Source: DAOTWY01 sp003696565
GTDB lineage: Bacteria > Chloroflexota > Anaerolineae > Aggregatilineales > Phototrophicaceae
Assembly: GCA_034435635.1 (NCBI GenBank)
Contig: DAOTWY010000124.1
Location: 1 to 16,368 of the forward strand
Length of the DNA: 16,368 nt
Direction: 5' to 3'
The notes beneath the pieces are model-generated. The model did no database searches, was not told the DNA's origin, and saw only the letters and a list, made by a program, of their open reading frames with translations. A program made the translations under genes and the position numbers. Positions within the stretch are counted from its first letter, which is position 1. Every line of letters starts with the position of its first letter. Positions 1 through 6,546 of the stretch are shown here, piece by piece.

Positions 1-261
1 CCAATCCAGACTCATACAGCCTGTGCTGATGAATGGTTAATAGATGGTGAAACGGGCATCATCATTAAAGATGAGCGTAATGTAGATGAGATCGCACAAG
101 CCATTCGCCGTGCTGTAACAGATGATGCTTTAGTTGATCGTGCAGCAGAACGCAATCAACAAATTGCACGCAAACGATTAGATTTTAACAAGATCAAAGA
201 TCAAGTTGTTGCGATGTATCAACAGGTCTACCATGAACAACGCACACGTCGTCATCGTTGA
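1..261 (+). CDS. Glycosyltransferase (GT4-like), C-terminal fragment
   Basis: Frame 1 is open from the left edge to a TGA at 259-261, giving 86 residues of the end of a protein whose start lies outside the window. The residues resemble the C-terminal part of family-4 glycosyltransferases: a D-E-W-L-I-D-G-E-T-G-I-I-I stretch (the usual E-x-I-x-D-G-x-N-G-x-L-V region that contacts the nucleotide-sugar donor), then helices of the form DVDEIAQAIRRAV-type and a terminal Y-x-x-V-Y. Such enzymes transfer a sugar from a nucleotide donor in the cytoplasm to a lipid, glycan or small acceptor; the acceptor cannot be told from this fragment. Its last 29 bases overlap the start of the response-regulator gene, so the two are probably co-transcribed. 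The family assignment rests on a short tail only. Confidence 0.72.
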   Translation, partial: PIQTHTACADEWLIDGETGIIIKDERNVDEIAQAIRRAVTDDALVDRAAERNQQIARKRLDFNKIKDQVVAMYQQVYHEQRTRRHR

Positions 262-931
262 AGATAATCCAGCTGTTGCAGAAAGCCTTCAGGAAGGACT
301 AAAACGAGAAGGTTATCGTCTAACTTGGAAAGCAACAGGCACAGAAGGCATCGCTTTTGTAAGGCAACACAATCCTCATTTAGTTATCCTAGATGTACGC
401 TTGCCAGATGGCTCTGGTTTTGATTTTTGCCGGCAAATGCGTGCCCTCAAGCTTCATCAACCCATTTTGATGCTCACAGTCAACCGGGAGGAAATTGATA
501 AAGTCTTAGGGTTAGAAATGGGCGCAGACGATTATATGACCAAACCGTTTAGCCTCAATGAATTACGTTCACGGATTCGGGCATTACTCCGCCGTGCTTA
601 TGGGGAATTTGCCAATGTGGAAAGTGATGTATTGTATGTGGCAGACCTCGTGATTGACCGAACACGTATGCAAGTTTGGCGGGGTAATCAAATCCTAAAT
701 CTCACCCCCACAGAATTTAAGTTGTTGGCATATTTAACACAACACGTTAACCAAGCACTGACTCGTCAACAAATTCTTGATGCTGTATGGGGATACACTG
801 CCGAAATTGAAAACGAACGTACAGTTAATGTCCATATCCGCCGCCTGCGGGAAAAAGTTGAGGCGGATCCAAGTCAACCTCAACTCATTCTTACCGTGCC
901 TGGTATTGGTTATCGCTTATCCAGCGGTTAA
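233..931 (+). CDS. OmpR/PhoB-type response regulator
   Basis: This is a 232-residue two-component response regulator of normal length. The receiver domain covers about residues 5-120, with the acidic pair E10-D11, phospho-acceptor D54 (in VILDVRLPDG), T82 and K104 (in TKPFS). A winged-helix DNA-binding domain follows at about 130-232, with the typical ending R-R-L-R-E-K-V-E-A-D and V-P-G-I-G-Y-R-L. It should bind DNA as a phosphorylated dimer at direct repeats. The ATG at 233 is chosen because it begins just before beta-strand 1 of the receiver; an in-frame ATG at 206 would add a non-conserved tail. The Shine-Dalgarno is weak (CAGGT), and the start sits inside the preceding glycosyltransferase gene, which suggests translational coupling. 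No histidine kinase is in the window, so its partner and signal are unknown. Confidence 0.93.
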   Translation: MNNAHVVIVEDNPAVAESLQEGLKREGYRLTWKATGTEGIAFVRQHNPHLVILDVRLPDGSGFDFCRQMRALKLHQPILMLTVNREEIDKVLGLEMGADDYMTKPFSLNELRSRIRALLRRAYGEFANVESDVLYVADLVIDRTRMQVWRGNQILNLTPTEFKLLAYLTQHVNQALTRQQILDAVWGYTAEIENERTVNVHIRRLREKVEADPSQPQLILTVPGIGYRLSSG

Positions 932-1001
932 GAAATTGTAATCCATTTTCAACACACTTGTAACGCTCTTTTGCCATAATAATCACAATGTAATTCTAAC
1001 C

Positions 1002-1030
1002 ATCACCGCACAATTATGTCGGTGGTTTTT
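1002..1030 (+). terminator. Weak hairpin with T run before the tandem binding-protein gene
   Basis: ATCACCG (1002-1008) can pair with CGGTGGT (1020-1026), seven pairs including one G-U, across an 11-nt loop, and is followed directly by TTTT. It may end transcription from the response regulator. It lies only 16 nt before the start codon of the next gene, so it could instead act as a leader hairpin for that gene. The stem is short, so confidence is modest. I could not call a convincing sigma-70 promoter in 932-1001. Confidence 0.4.
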
Positions 1031-1045
1031 AATATGGAGGTTTGG

Positions 1046-3664
1046 ATGAAACGATTATGGATTGTCGTGGCAATGCTGTATACCATAATATCTTCCGCAC
1101 AAGCGCAACCAACAATCATAACACTTGTTGTTCCTGAATTTTTTGAAGACCAGTATCAAGAGACGATCATCCCAGCATTTGAAGCACAAAACCCGGATGT
1201 TCAAGTCCATCTTGTTACCAGCGGGGGATTCGGTGCAGATGCCAACCCTGCCGATGACATTGAAGATTATTTAGACGATTTATTGGCATATGCCACTTCA
1301 GCTGATGTCTTAGCGGTTGATACAAATACATTTACGCCAGAGGCAACTCGTAGTGGTTATTTTCTCGATCTCTCCCCATTAATTCGTAGTGATAACCTGT
1401 TAAATTCAGCAGATTTTTATTATGCAGCATGGGAATCATTTCAGTGGGATGGTGGGCACTGGGCATTGCCTTCTGGGATTGATGTACTGATATTAAATTA
1501 TGACCCAGCAGCGTTTGATGCAGCCGGCTTAGCGTACCCCAATGAGCGATGGACATTAGATGATTTTGCCAATGCTGTTCGCCGTTTAGCACAATTTGAT
1601 GCCAACGGTAACATGACATCGGCTGGGTTCATCAGTTTTGTTGGGGGGACAGAAGCATTATTCATCAGCGCGTTAGGACGCGGCGTTTATGATGAAACCG
1701 TCATACCAAGTGAACCAGATTTCAGTGGTACGGATTTAGAAGCTGTTTTACAAACATGGCTTGATCTACGAAATGATGGGATGCTAGGTGTGCCGGTTGA
1801 GGGCGACTTAACACAAGCCCCAATGGTGTTAACACGCTCCACACTTGGCAATCTTACATTGGGTGTTGGCGAGCAATCAACAATGGCTGGAGCATTATTG
1901 CCTGGTGGGCGTTCGGTAGCAGTGGCAAATGGTTATGCTATCAGCAGTGGCACACGCTATCCAGATGCTGCATATCGACTCGCTCGGTTTTTGACGGAAA
2001 GCCCTGAAGTAGCCAGCTTGAATTTTGGCAGCCGCCCAGCACGGATCAGCTTAGAAGGGGTGCAAACCGGTGTTGGGCGTTTTCGCTTTGGTGGGGCAAA
2101 CACATCGCCAGAAATGGATGCTCTCATTGATCAAGCGTTACAAGTGGCATTCCCTGCCTCTCAGTTGCGCTTTGCAATCTATTTGAATGATGCGGTAAAT
2201 CGTGCAGCGGATCAAGGTATTGGTTTGCGTGAGGCATTAGATACCGTGCAATCAGAGATTTTAGAACGCCTACTCAGTGCTGATGCCCGGCGTGATACGC
2301 TTCCGATTGTAGTCAATACACCGCCAGAATTGGTTGAATTAGCTCCCGGAGAAATCAGCCTGAACTTCGGTGTCGCTTCTTTTATTACACCGCTGCCAAA
2401 TCAAGACGCATGGGAATCGTTCTTGACAGAGTTTTCAGCGCGAGATGCGGAAGTAGGGCGGGTGGTGTTCGATGCGACTTTTCCACGTAGTGCTGATGAA
2501 ATGGCAGCACGCTATGATTGTTTCTATCTGCCATCAAACGCCGTACCAGATGCTGACTTGGCAACCCTTCGTAGCCTTGATCCACTTATGTCCTCAGATA
2601 CATCATTTGTCCCATCCAATTTTGTCACTAATGTGTTTAGTCAATTACAACGGAATGATCAAACCTGGGCTATGCCGATTAGTTTATCGCCAGAAGCGTT
2701 GCGTTATGATCCGGCGATGTTTGAGCAAGCCGGTGCGTTTATGCCAGAAAACTGGACTGTTTCCGATTTTGAACTGGTATTACGCACATTAAAGTCCATC
2801 ACAGGGGATGAACCACCATTTGTTTCACGTGGATTCGGTAATAGTTATCTGTTGAATCTCATAGCCGCATATGGTGGTGTGCCGTTTGATTATAGCCAAT
2901 CTCCCCCTCAACCCAATTTTACTGACCCAACAACCATAGAAGCTATTCGGCAAGTGTTAGATCTCGCACGGGAAGGATTAATTAGCTACACCCCCTTAGC
3001 TAATGCCACGCGGACATTTTTTGTTATTGGTGGTGAAGCAGAAGTGCCGATCTATACTGAAACACTCAACGGGCTGGGATTTGGCGGTGGGCGCGGTAGA
3101 TTTGATAATGATGGTAATGTATCAGAAAATACAGACCCACTTGTGCCATATCCCCGTGGAACACAATACACTGCTGTATCATATGATATTGGTGCGGCAT
3201 ATATTAGTGCAACAACGAACTACACAGATGCTTGTTACCGTTTAATTTCTGCCATGACACAATCGCCTGATCTTGTGGAAGGTATGCCAGCTAATCGCAC
3301 ATTGATTGATGCAGTTGCAGCCACTCAAGGTGAAAACGCCGCGGCATTTTATCGCCAGATGGATACTATCCTACAACAACCGGATACTGTTGTCTTTCCA
3401 TCACAGGGACAACTTGGCGCAGGCAGTAGTTTGGTAGATACCATTTGGCTCAACCGTGTGTTTGATACCTATGTGTTGAAAGATGGCACAGACTTAGAGG
3501 CGGAGTTAGAGCAAGCAGAGTTATTCACAGTTGCTTTTCAAGAATGTGTGGCTGGTATTCCAGAATTTGATCCATTGGTAGATGATCCACGAAGTTATTT
3601 TGGGTTGTATCTTGATTGTGCTGTTCAGATTGATCCTAGCGTAGTAGAACTCTTGCCACGATAG
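1046..3664 (+). CDS. Exported tandem (double-module) extracellular solute-binding protein
   Basis: The product has 872 residues, about twice the usual length of a family-1 ABC solute-binding protein. Residues 1-20 are a signal peptide ending A-Q-A with Q21 next; there is no lipobox cysteine. Module 1 spans about 21-415 and module 2 about 435-872. They match each other at landmarks. HWALPSGIDVLILNYDPAAF (138-157) corresponds to TWAMPISLSPEALRYDPAMF (540-559), and WTLDDF (169-174) to WTVSDF (570-575). RYPDAAYRLARFLTESPE (304-321) corresponds to NYTDACYRLISAMTQSPD (725-742). All four cysteines (492, 730, 833, 858) are in module 2. The start at 1046 has a good Shine-Dalgarno (GGAGG, 1036-1040); the in-frame ATG at 1016 does not. 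No permease or ATPase is adjacent, so transport is inferred from fold family only. A sugar-type ligand is possible but not shown. Confidence 0.85.
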   Translation: MKRLWIVVAMLYTIISSAQAQPTIITLVVPEFFEDQYQETIIPAFEAQNPDVQVHLVTSGGFGADANPADDIEDYLDDLLAYATSADVLAVDTNTFTPEATRSGYFLDLSPLIRSDNLLNSADFYYAAWESFQWDGGHWALPSGIDVLILNYDPAAFDAAGLAYPNERWTLDDFANAVRRLAQFDANGNMTSAGFISFVGGTEALFISALGRGVYDETVIPSEPDFSGTDLEAVLQTWLDLRNDGMLGVPVEGDLTQAPMVLTRSTLGNLTLGVGEQSTMAGALLPGGRSVAVANGYAISSGTRYPDAAYRLARFLTESPEVASLNFGSRPARISLEGVQTGVGRFRFGGANTSPEMDALIDQALQVAFPASQLRFAIYLNDAVNRAADQGIGLREALDTVQSEILERLLSADARRDTLPIVVNTPPELVELAPGEISLNFGVASFITPLPNQDAWESFLTEFSARDAEVGRVVFDATFPRSADEMAARYDCFYLPSNAVPDADLATLRSLDPLMSSDTSFVPSNFVTNVFSQLQRNDQTWAMPISLSPEALRYDPAMFEQAGAFMPENWTVSDFELVLRTLKSITGDEPPFVSRGFGNSYLLNLIAAYGGVPFDYSQSPPQPNFTDPTTIEAIRQVLDLAREGLISYTPLANATRTFFVIGGEAEVPIYTETLNGLGFGGGRGRFDNDGNVSENTDPLVPYPRGTQYTAVSYDIGAAYISATTNYTDACYRLISAMTQSPDLVEGMPANRTLIDAVAATQGENAAAFYRQMDTILQQPDTVVFPSQGQLGAGSSLVDTIWLNRVFDTYVLKDGTDLEAELEQAELFTVAFQECVAGIPEFDPLVDDPRSYFGLYLDCAVQIDPSVVELLPR

Positions 3665-3670
3665 CATGAC

Positions 3671-3702
3671 GATGGGCACATGGCACTTGTCATGCGCCCA
3701 TT
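3671..3702. terminator. Hairpin between convergent genes
   Basis: ATGGGC (3672-3677) pairs with GCCCAT (3696-3701), and the inner CATG (3679-3682) pairs with CATG (3691-3694) after a one-base mismatch. TTTAATTT follows on the + strand. It lies 7 bp after the stop of the tandem binding-protein gene and 5 bp beyond the stop of the convergent phosphatase gene, so it may serve both, better in the + direction. An alternative stem, GCATGAC (3664-3670) with GTCATGC (3689-3695), competes with it. Confidence 0.6.
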
Positions 3703-3706
3703 TAAT

Positions 3707-4339
3707 TTAAACCCGATAGGGTTCAATAGACTGTGCCAAATGAGCAGTATCACTATTCAATTCAATTGTCCAGTTGCCATTTGATAAGCAAAGCACAGTT
3801 AGCCCAGCAAGGTGATATTGAAAATACGCTTCCGGTTTGTCTGTTAAAACGTGTGCAATACCAGTAACAGTACGTCCGTGCCCAACAATGAGGATGTTCC
3901 CGTCATATTTTTTTAATAACGCACTGACTGCTTTTTGATACCGCTCAAACACTTGTGCCACACTTTCGCCCCAAATAGGCGATACTTCTGACTGATGGCT
4001 TAAATCCATTAAGTGAAAATCGTCCTTATAATGCTCTGGCGGCGTGAGGGTAGGGCATTGAGGCATCATTGATTTACCTTGCCATTCCCCAACCCCTTCA
4101 TCAACGATAAACCGTTGGTGGCGTGCTTGTGCGATCGCATTGGCTGTTTGTAATGCTCGTAAATAAGGCGATGATACAATCAGATCAATAGGCGAACTCT
4201 TTAAACGATCGCCAAGTAAGTGTGCCTGTTGTAGTCCTGTATCACTGAGAGGTGGGTTATATTTTTCACCTCGCCACGTACGATCAACTGAATCCAATCG
4301 TTCACCGTGTCGTACTAAGTATAGTTTGCGCTCTATCAT
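3707..4339 (-). CDS. Histidine phosphatase superfamily (phosphoglycerate-mutase-like) protein
   Basis: A 210-residue protein of the histidine phosphatase superfamily, which forms a phospho-histidine intermediate to hydrolyse or transfer phosphate. Visible catalytic residues are R10-H11-G12-E13 near the N-terminus, R61 in SSPYLRALQTA, and the second histidine H154 in VGHGRTVTG. The R-H-G-E-R-x-D form, the PPLSDTG motif (29-35) and the D-E-G-V-G-E-W segment (80-86) look closer to the UBASH3/TULA-like branch than to glycolytic mutase, so a phosphatase role is more likely than a mutase; the substrate is unknown. No signal peptide is seen, so it is cytoplasmic. The ATG at 4339 has an AAAGG Shine-Dalgarno six bases upstream; an in-frame TTG at 4354 is a poorer start. 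The gene is monocistronic, with inverted repeats upstream that may be operators. Confidence 0.88.
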   Translation of the reverse strand: MIERKLYLVRHGERLDSVDRTWRGEKYNPPLSDTGLQQAHLLGDRLKSSPIDLIVSSPYLRALQTANAIAQARHQRFIVDEGVGEWQGKSMMPQCPTLTPPEHYKDDFHLMDLSHQSEVSPIWGESVAQVFERYQKAVSALLKKYDGNILIVGHGRTVTGIAHVLTDKPEAYFQYHLAGLTVLCLSNGNWTIELNSDTAHLAQSIEPYRV

Positions 4340-4355
4340 TGAAAGCCTTTTCAAT

Positions 4356-4372
4356 TATTATTCAGAATAATA
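4356..4372. promoter_or_regulatory. 17-bp perfect palindrome upstream of the histidine phosphatase gene
   Basis: TATTATTC-A-GAATAATA is an 8-1-8 perfect inverted repeat 17 bp before the ATG at 4339. Its size, symmetry and AT-rich halves fit a dimeric repressor operator, and it resembles in style, not exactly in sequence, Fur/PerR-family boxes. It could also fold in the mRNA leader just upstream of the Shine-Dalgarno. The role is inferred. Confidence 0.4.
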
Positions 4373-4383
4373 TGCTCCTTAAA

Positions 4384-4419
4384 GATAATTGGATTATCCT
4401 AATGTTGCCAAGGGATAAT
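4384..4419. repeat. Three alternating GATAAT/ATTATC units
   Basis: GATAAT (4384-4389), ATTATC (4393-4398) and GATAAT (4414-4419) form two mutually exclusive inverted repeats: GATAAT-TGG-ATTATC, and ATTATCC (4393-4399) with GGATAAT (4413-4419). They sit 45-80 bp upstream of the phosphatase start, where a promoter would be expected. Clustered GATAAT/ATTATC half-sites are the building blocks of Fur-type boxes in other bacteria, so metal-responsive control is one possible reading. No clear -35/-10 pair can be assigned. Confidence 0.35.
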
Positions 4420-4517
4420 TAGCCATTTCGCCGTTCCCACCTAGCTATTGTGTTTGACCTCCATCGTCGTGGTGTTACTACCATTACTCGGGCATCCACA
4501 TTTGTGGCGTTAATGAA

Positions 4518-4549
4518 TTACTACACAAAAGATATATTCTGTGTAGTAA
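4518..4549. repeat. 10-bp perfect inverted repeat (hairpin)
   Basis: TTACTACACA (4518-4527) and TGTGTAGTAA (4540-4549) are perfect complements around a 12-nt AT-rich loop. The repeat lies in the 273-bp gap between two minus-strand genes, downstream of the unknown-function gene at 4613-5044. There is no T run on either side. It may be a secondary transcription end or processing signal, or an operator. The rest of the gap, about 4420-4517, shows nothing I can name. Confidence 0.5.
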
Positions 4550-4565
4550 ATATTTTCAACTCAAA

Positions 4566-4586
4566 GGCGGATATTTGCTATCCGCC
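4566..4586 (-). terminator. Hairpin downstream of the unknown-function gene
   Basis: GGCGGATA (4566-4573) and TATCCGCC (4579-4586) form a perfect 8-bp GC-rich stem with a 5-nt loop, 26 bp past the stop of the minus-strand gene ending at 4613. Read on the minus strand it is followed by TTTGAGTTG, a weak T tract. It is a plausible factor-independent terminator for that gene. Confidence 0.55.
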
Positions 4587-4612
4587 AAATACAATCTATT
4601 CTAGCATGGTCG

Positions 4613-5044
4613 TTATGTGACATCACTCAACGGCGGGAAGATACGCACAACCAAGCAATCATCACCAAAAAGATAGTCATTTAACAATTTTTGTTCAACG
4701 TCTGGTGTAGGAAAACCCTCCCCATTTGCCACTAACGTTGAAAATTGTGAAACATTAAAGGCATTGTCATTACTGCCTTGTTTTAATAAGTTTTCAATGC
4801 GGTCTCCGCGCACATTCACATACGCATAAACAGGATTACCAGCACTATCGTGGCTGAAAATTCGTACAATAGAAAAAGCCTTATCCAAATGCCGCACTTC
4901 CTCCGCGGAAAACATAAGCTGATGAAACGGAAGCGATTCTAGATCAAGTTTGTTTTTTGTGATAAATGCCACTATTGAAGTCGACACTAAATCTATGATA
5001 TATTTCTGAAGATTTTTGTAGTTTTTTGTAGATTTAGGAGTCAT
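4613..5044 (-). CDS. Protein of unknown function, 143 residues
   Basis: I do not recognise this protein. It has 143 residues, no signal peptide or membrane segment, and a mixed alpha/beta look: a lysine-rich N-terminus (residues 1-12), a short hydrophobic stretch (about 16-28), a central part with PVYAYVNVRGD (71-81), and an end with FGDDCLVVRIFPP (126-138). It has a single cysteine. The ATG at 5044 is preferred over the adjacent TTG at 5047, but neither has a Shine-Dalgarno, and a shorter product from a downstream start is possible. It is head to head with the transporter operon: only 2 bp separate the two start codons, so each gene's promoter must lie in the other's coding region. A hairpin follows the stop. 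Reality as a gene is supported by length, protein-like composition and a well-placed terminator-like hairpin. Confidence 0.62.
   Translation of the reverse strand: MTPKSTKNYKNLQKYIIDLVSTSIVAFITKNKLDLESLPFHQLMFSAEEVRHLDKAFSIVRIFSHDSAGNPVYAYVNVRGDRIENLLKQGSNDNAFNVSQFSTLVANGEGFPTPDVEQKLLNDYLFGDDCLVVRIFPPLSDVT
4975..5004 (+). promoter_or_regulatory. Candidate sigma-70 promoter for the peptide-type transporter operon
   Basis: TTGAAG (4975-4980) and TATATT (4999-5004) are separated by 18 bp, giving a predicted start near 5011 and a leader of about 36 nt ending in the TAGGAG Shine-Dalgarno. It lies wholly within the coding region of the divergent unknown-function gene. The leader has a T-rich 10-bp periodic repeat (GATTTTTGTA 5011-5020, GTTTTTTGTA 5021-5030). 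The match is reasonable but was found by eye. Confidence 0.35.
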
Positions 5045-5046
5045 CA

Positions 5047-6543
5047 ATGAAGCGTCTTTTAATACTATTGATCTTACTTGTTTCTATGACAACAACCGCA
5101 CAAGATCATGTATCTGTAACGATGATTATGTCACGTGATCCGATTACCCTTGACCCACAAGGTCCTATTGATCCCAGTGCGCCGGTTTTATTGGCATATC
5201 TTTATGACACACTGGTATTCCAAGATGAGCATGGCATGATACAGCCTCATTTAGCACAAGACTGGGCAGTAGATGGCACAACAGTCACGTTTAATTTGCG
5301 GGATGATGTTGTTTTTAGCAACGGTGCGCCACTGAACGCTGATTCGGTGATCTTTACGTTTCAACGATTGCAAGAGATTGGACAGCGTTCTTTTATTTAT
5401 AGCGAGATCATGAACATCAGCGAATTTGAAAAAGTGGATGATTATACTGTACGGTTTCATCTACGCCAGCCATCGGTTACGCTACTCAGTGCATTAACCT
5501 ACACCTATGCTGCTATTTTAGAGCCTGGCGCAGTAGAATCTGCTGGCGAAAATTACGGCATGAACCCGGTTGGTTCCGGTCCATTTATGCTAGCAGAATG
5601 GACTCCACAGAGCAGCTTATCACTTGTTCGTAATCCGAACTATGCCGGACACCGCCCCACAGACGACCCAGAAATTGACGGTAATATTCAACAAATTAAT
5701 ATTCGGTTTACCAATGACCAAGCATCACGAATTAACGCTCTGCTCTCTGGTGAAGCGGATATTGCTTATATTTCATCTCCCCCTCAGTTAGAACGCTTGG
5801 CAGATAATCCTGATTTTACCGTCATGGATGACCCAACCCGTGGTTTAGTGATCTTGGGTTTTAATATGGCACGCCCGCCATTTAATGAGCTAACAATGCG
5901 GCAAGCTGTGGCACAAGCTATTGATAAACAATTGGTTTTGGATATCGCCGCTGAGGGCATGGGTATTGTGGTCAACACGCCAATTGCCCCGTCCATTTTT
6001 GGTTATAACCCAGAGCTAGAAGCCGAAGCTTTACCTTATGATCCAAATTCCGCACTCGAATTAGTGGATAACGCAAATTATGACGGTGAACCAGTTGTGC
6101 TGCTAACATCTAGCTTCCCAACTTATCAAACAATGGCAACAGTTGTTCAGGCGCAGCTAGAGGCAATTGGGATTGAGTCAGAAATTCAAGTGCTGGATTC
6201 CGCAGGCTTACGCCAAGCAGCCAGTGAGGGAGCGTATGATATCATCCTCACCCGCTATGATTGGAACGACCCTGACCTATTGCGAATTTACTTAGGCACA
6301 GATAGCCGAGCAAACCGTTATGGATATAGCAATCCAGATTTAGACGCACTCACAGCACAGGGACGTGCAGAATTTGACCCGGATGCTCGTTATCAAATTT
6401 ATACAGAGGCACAACGCATCGTTATGGCAGACCTCCCCTGGGTGCCGCTGCACATGGCAATCACCAAAGTCATCATACGCAGCGATATTCAACACAGTGG
6501 GTTGTTATATAGCCACATTTTGCTGGAAGACGCTGTTAGATAA
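5047..6543 (+). CDS. Peptide/nickel-type ABC transporter substrate-binding protein (SBP_bac_5 family)
   Basis: The 498-residue product is the usual size for the DppA/OppA/NikA family. Residues 1 to about 19 form a signal peptide ending T-T-A-Q; there is no lipobox cysteine. Family landmarks are present: DPITLDPQGP near the N-terminus, L-A-Y-L-Y-D-T-L-V, HLAQDWAVDGTTVTFNLRDDVVFSNGAP (read in two parts, about 74-101), and NPVGSGPFMLAEW with N-P-N-Y further on. It should capture a peptide, oligosaccharide or similar ligand outside the membrane and deliver it to the two downstream permeases. The ATG at 5047 has TAGGAG six bases upstream. The stop is 3 bp before the next start, so the operon is tightly coupled. 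The ligand cannot be predicted from sequence alone. Confidence 0.93.
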   Translation: MKRLLILLILLVSMTTTAQDHVSVTMIMSRDPITLDPQGPIDPSAPVLLAYLYDTLVFQDEHGMIQPHLAQDWAVDGTTVTFNLRDDVVFSNGAPLNADSVIFTFQRLQEIGQRSFIYSEIMNISEFEKVDDYTVRFHLRQPSVTLLSALTYTYAAILEPGAVESAGENYGMNPVGSGPFMLAEWTPQSSLSLVRNPNYAGHRPTDDPEIDGNIQQINIRFTNDQASRINALLSGEADIAYISSPPQLERLADNPDFTVMDDPTRGLVILGFNMARPPFNELTMRQAVAQAIDKQLVLDIAAEGMGIVVNTPIAPSIFGYNPELEAEALPYDPNSALELVDNANYDGEPVVLLTSSFPTYQTMATVVQAQLEAIGIESEIQVLDSAGLRQAASEGAYDIILTRYDWNDPDLLRIYLGTDSRANRYGYSNPDLDALTAQGRAEFDPDARYQIYTEAQRIVMADLPWVPLHMAITKVIIRSDIQHSGLLYSHILLEDAVR

Positions 6544-6546
6544 ATT

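Noticed and set aside
4450..4620. Small plus-strand open frame (56 codons from GTG) in the gap before the unknown-function gene
   Set aside because: It has no Shine-Dalgarno, runs through both hairpins and into the end of the opposite gene, and shows no recognisable protein pattern.
5011..5036. T-rich 10-bp periodic repeat (GATTTTTGTA/GTTTTTTGTA)
   Set aside because: It is explained at least as well by the Lys/Asn-rich N-terminal codons of the minus-strand gene; kept only as a note in the promoter entry.
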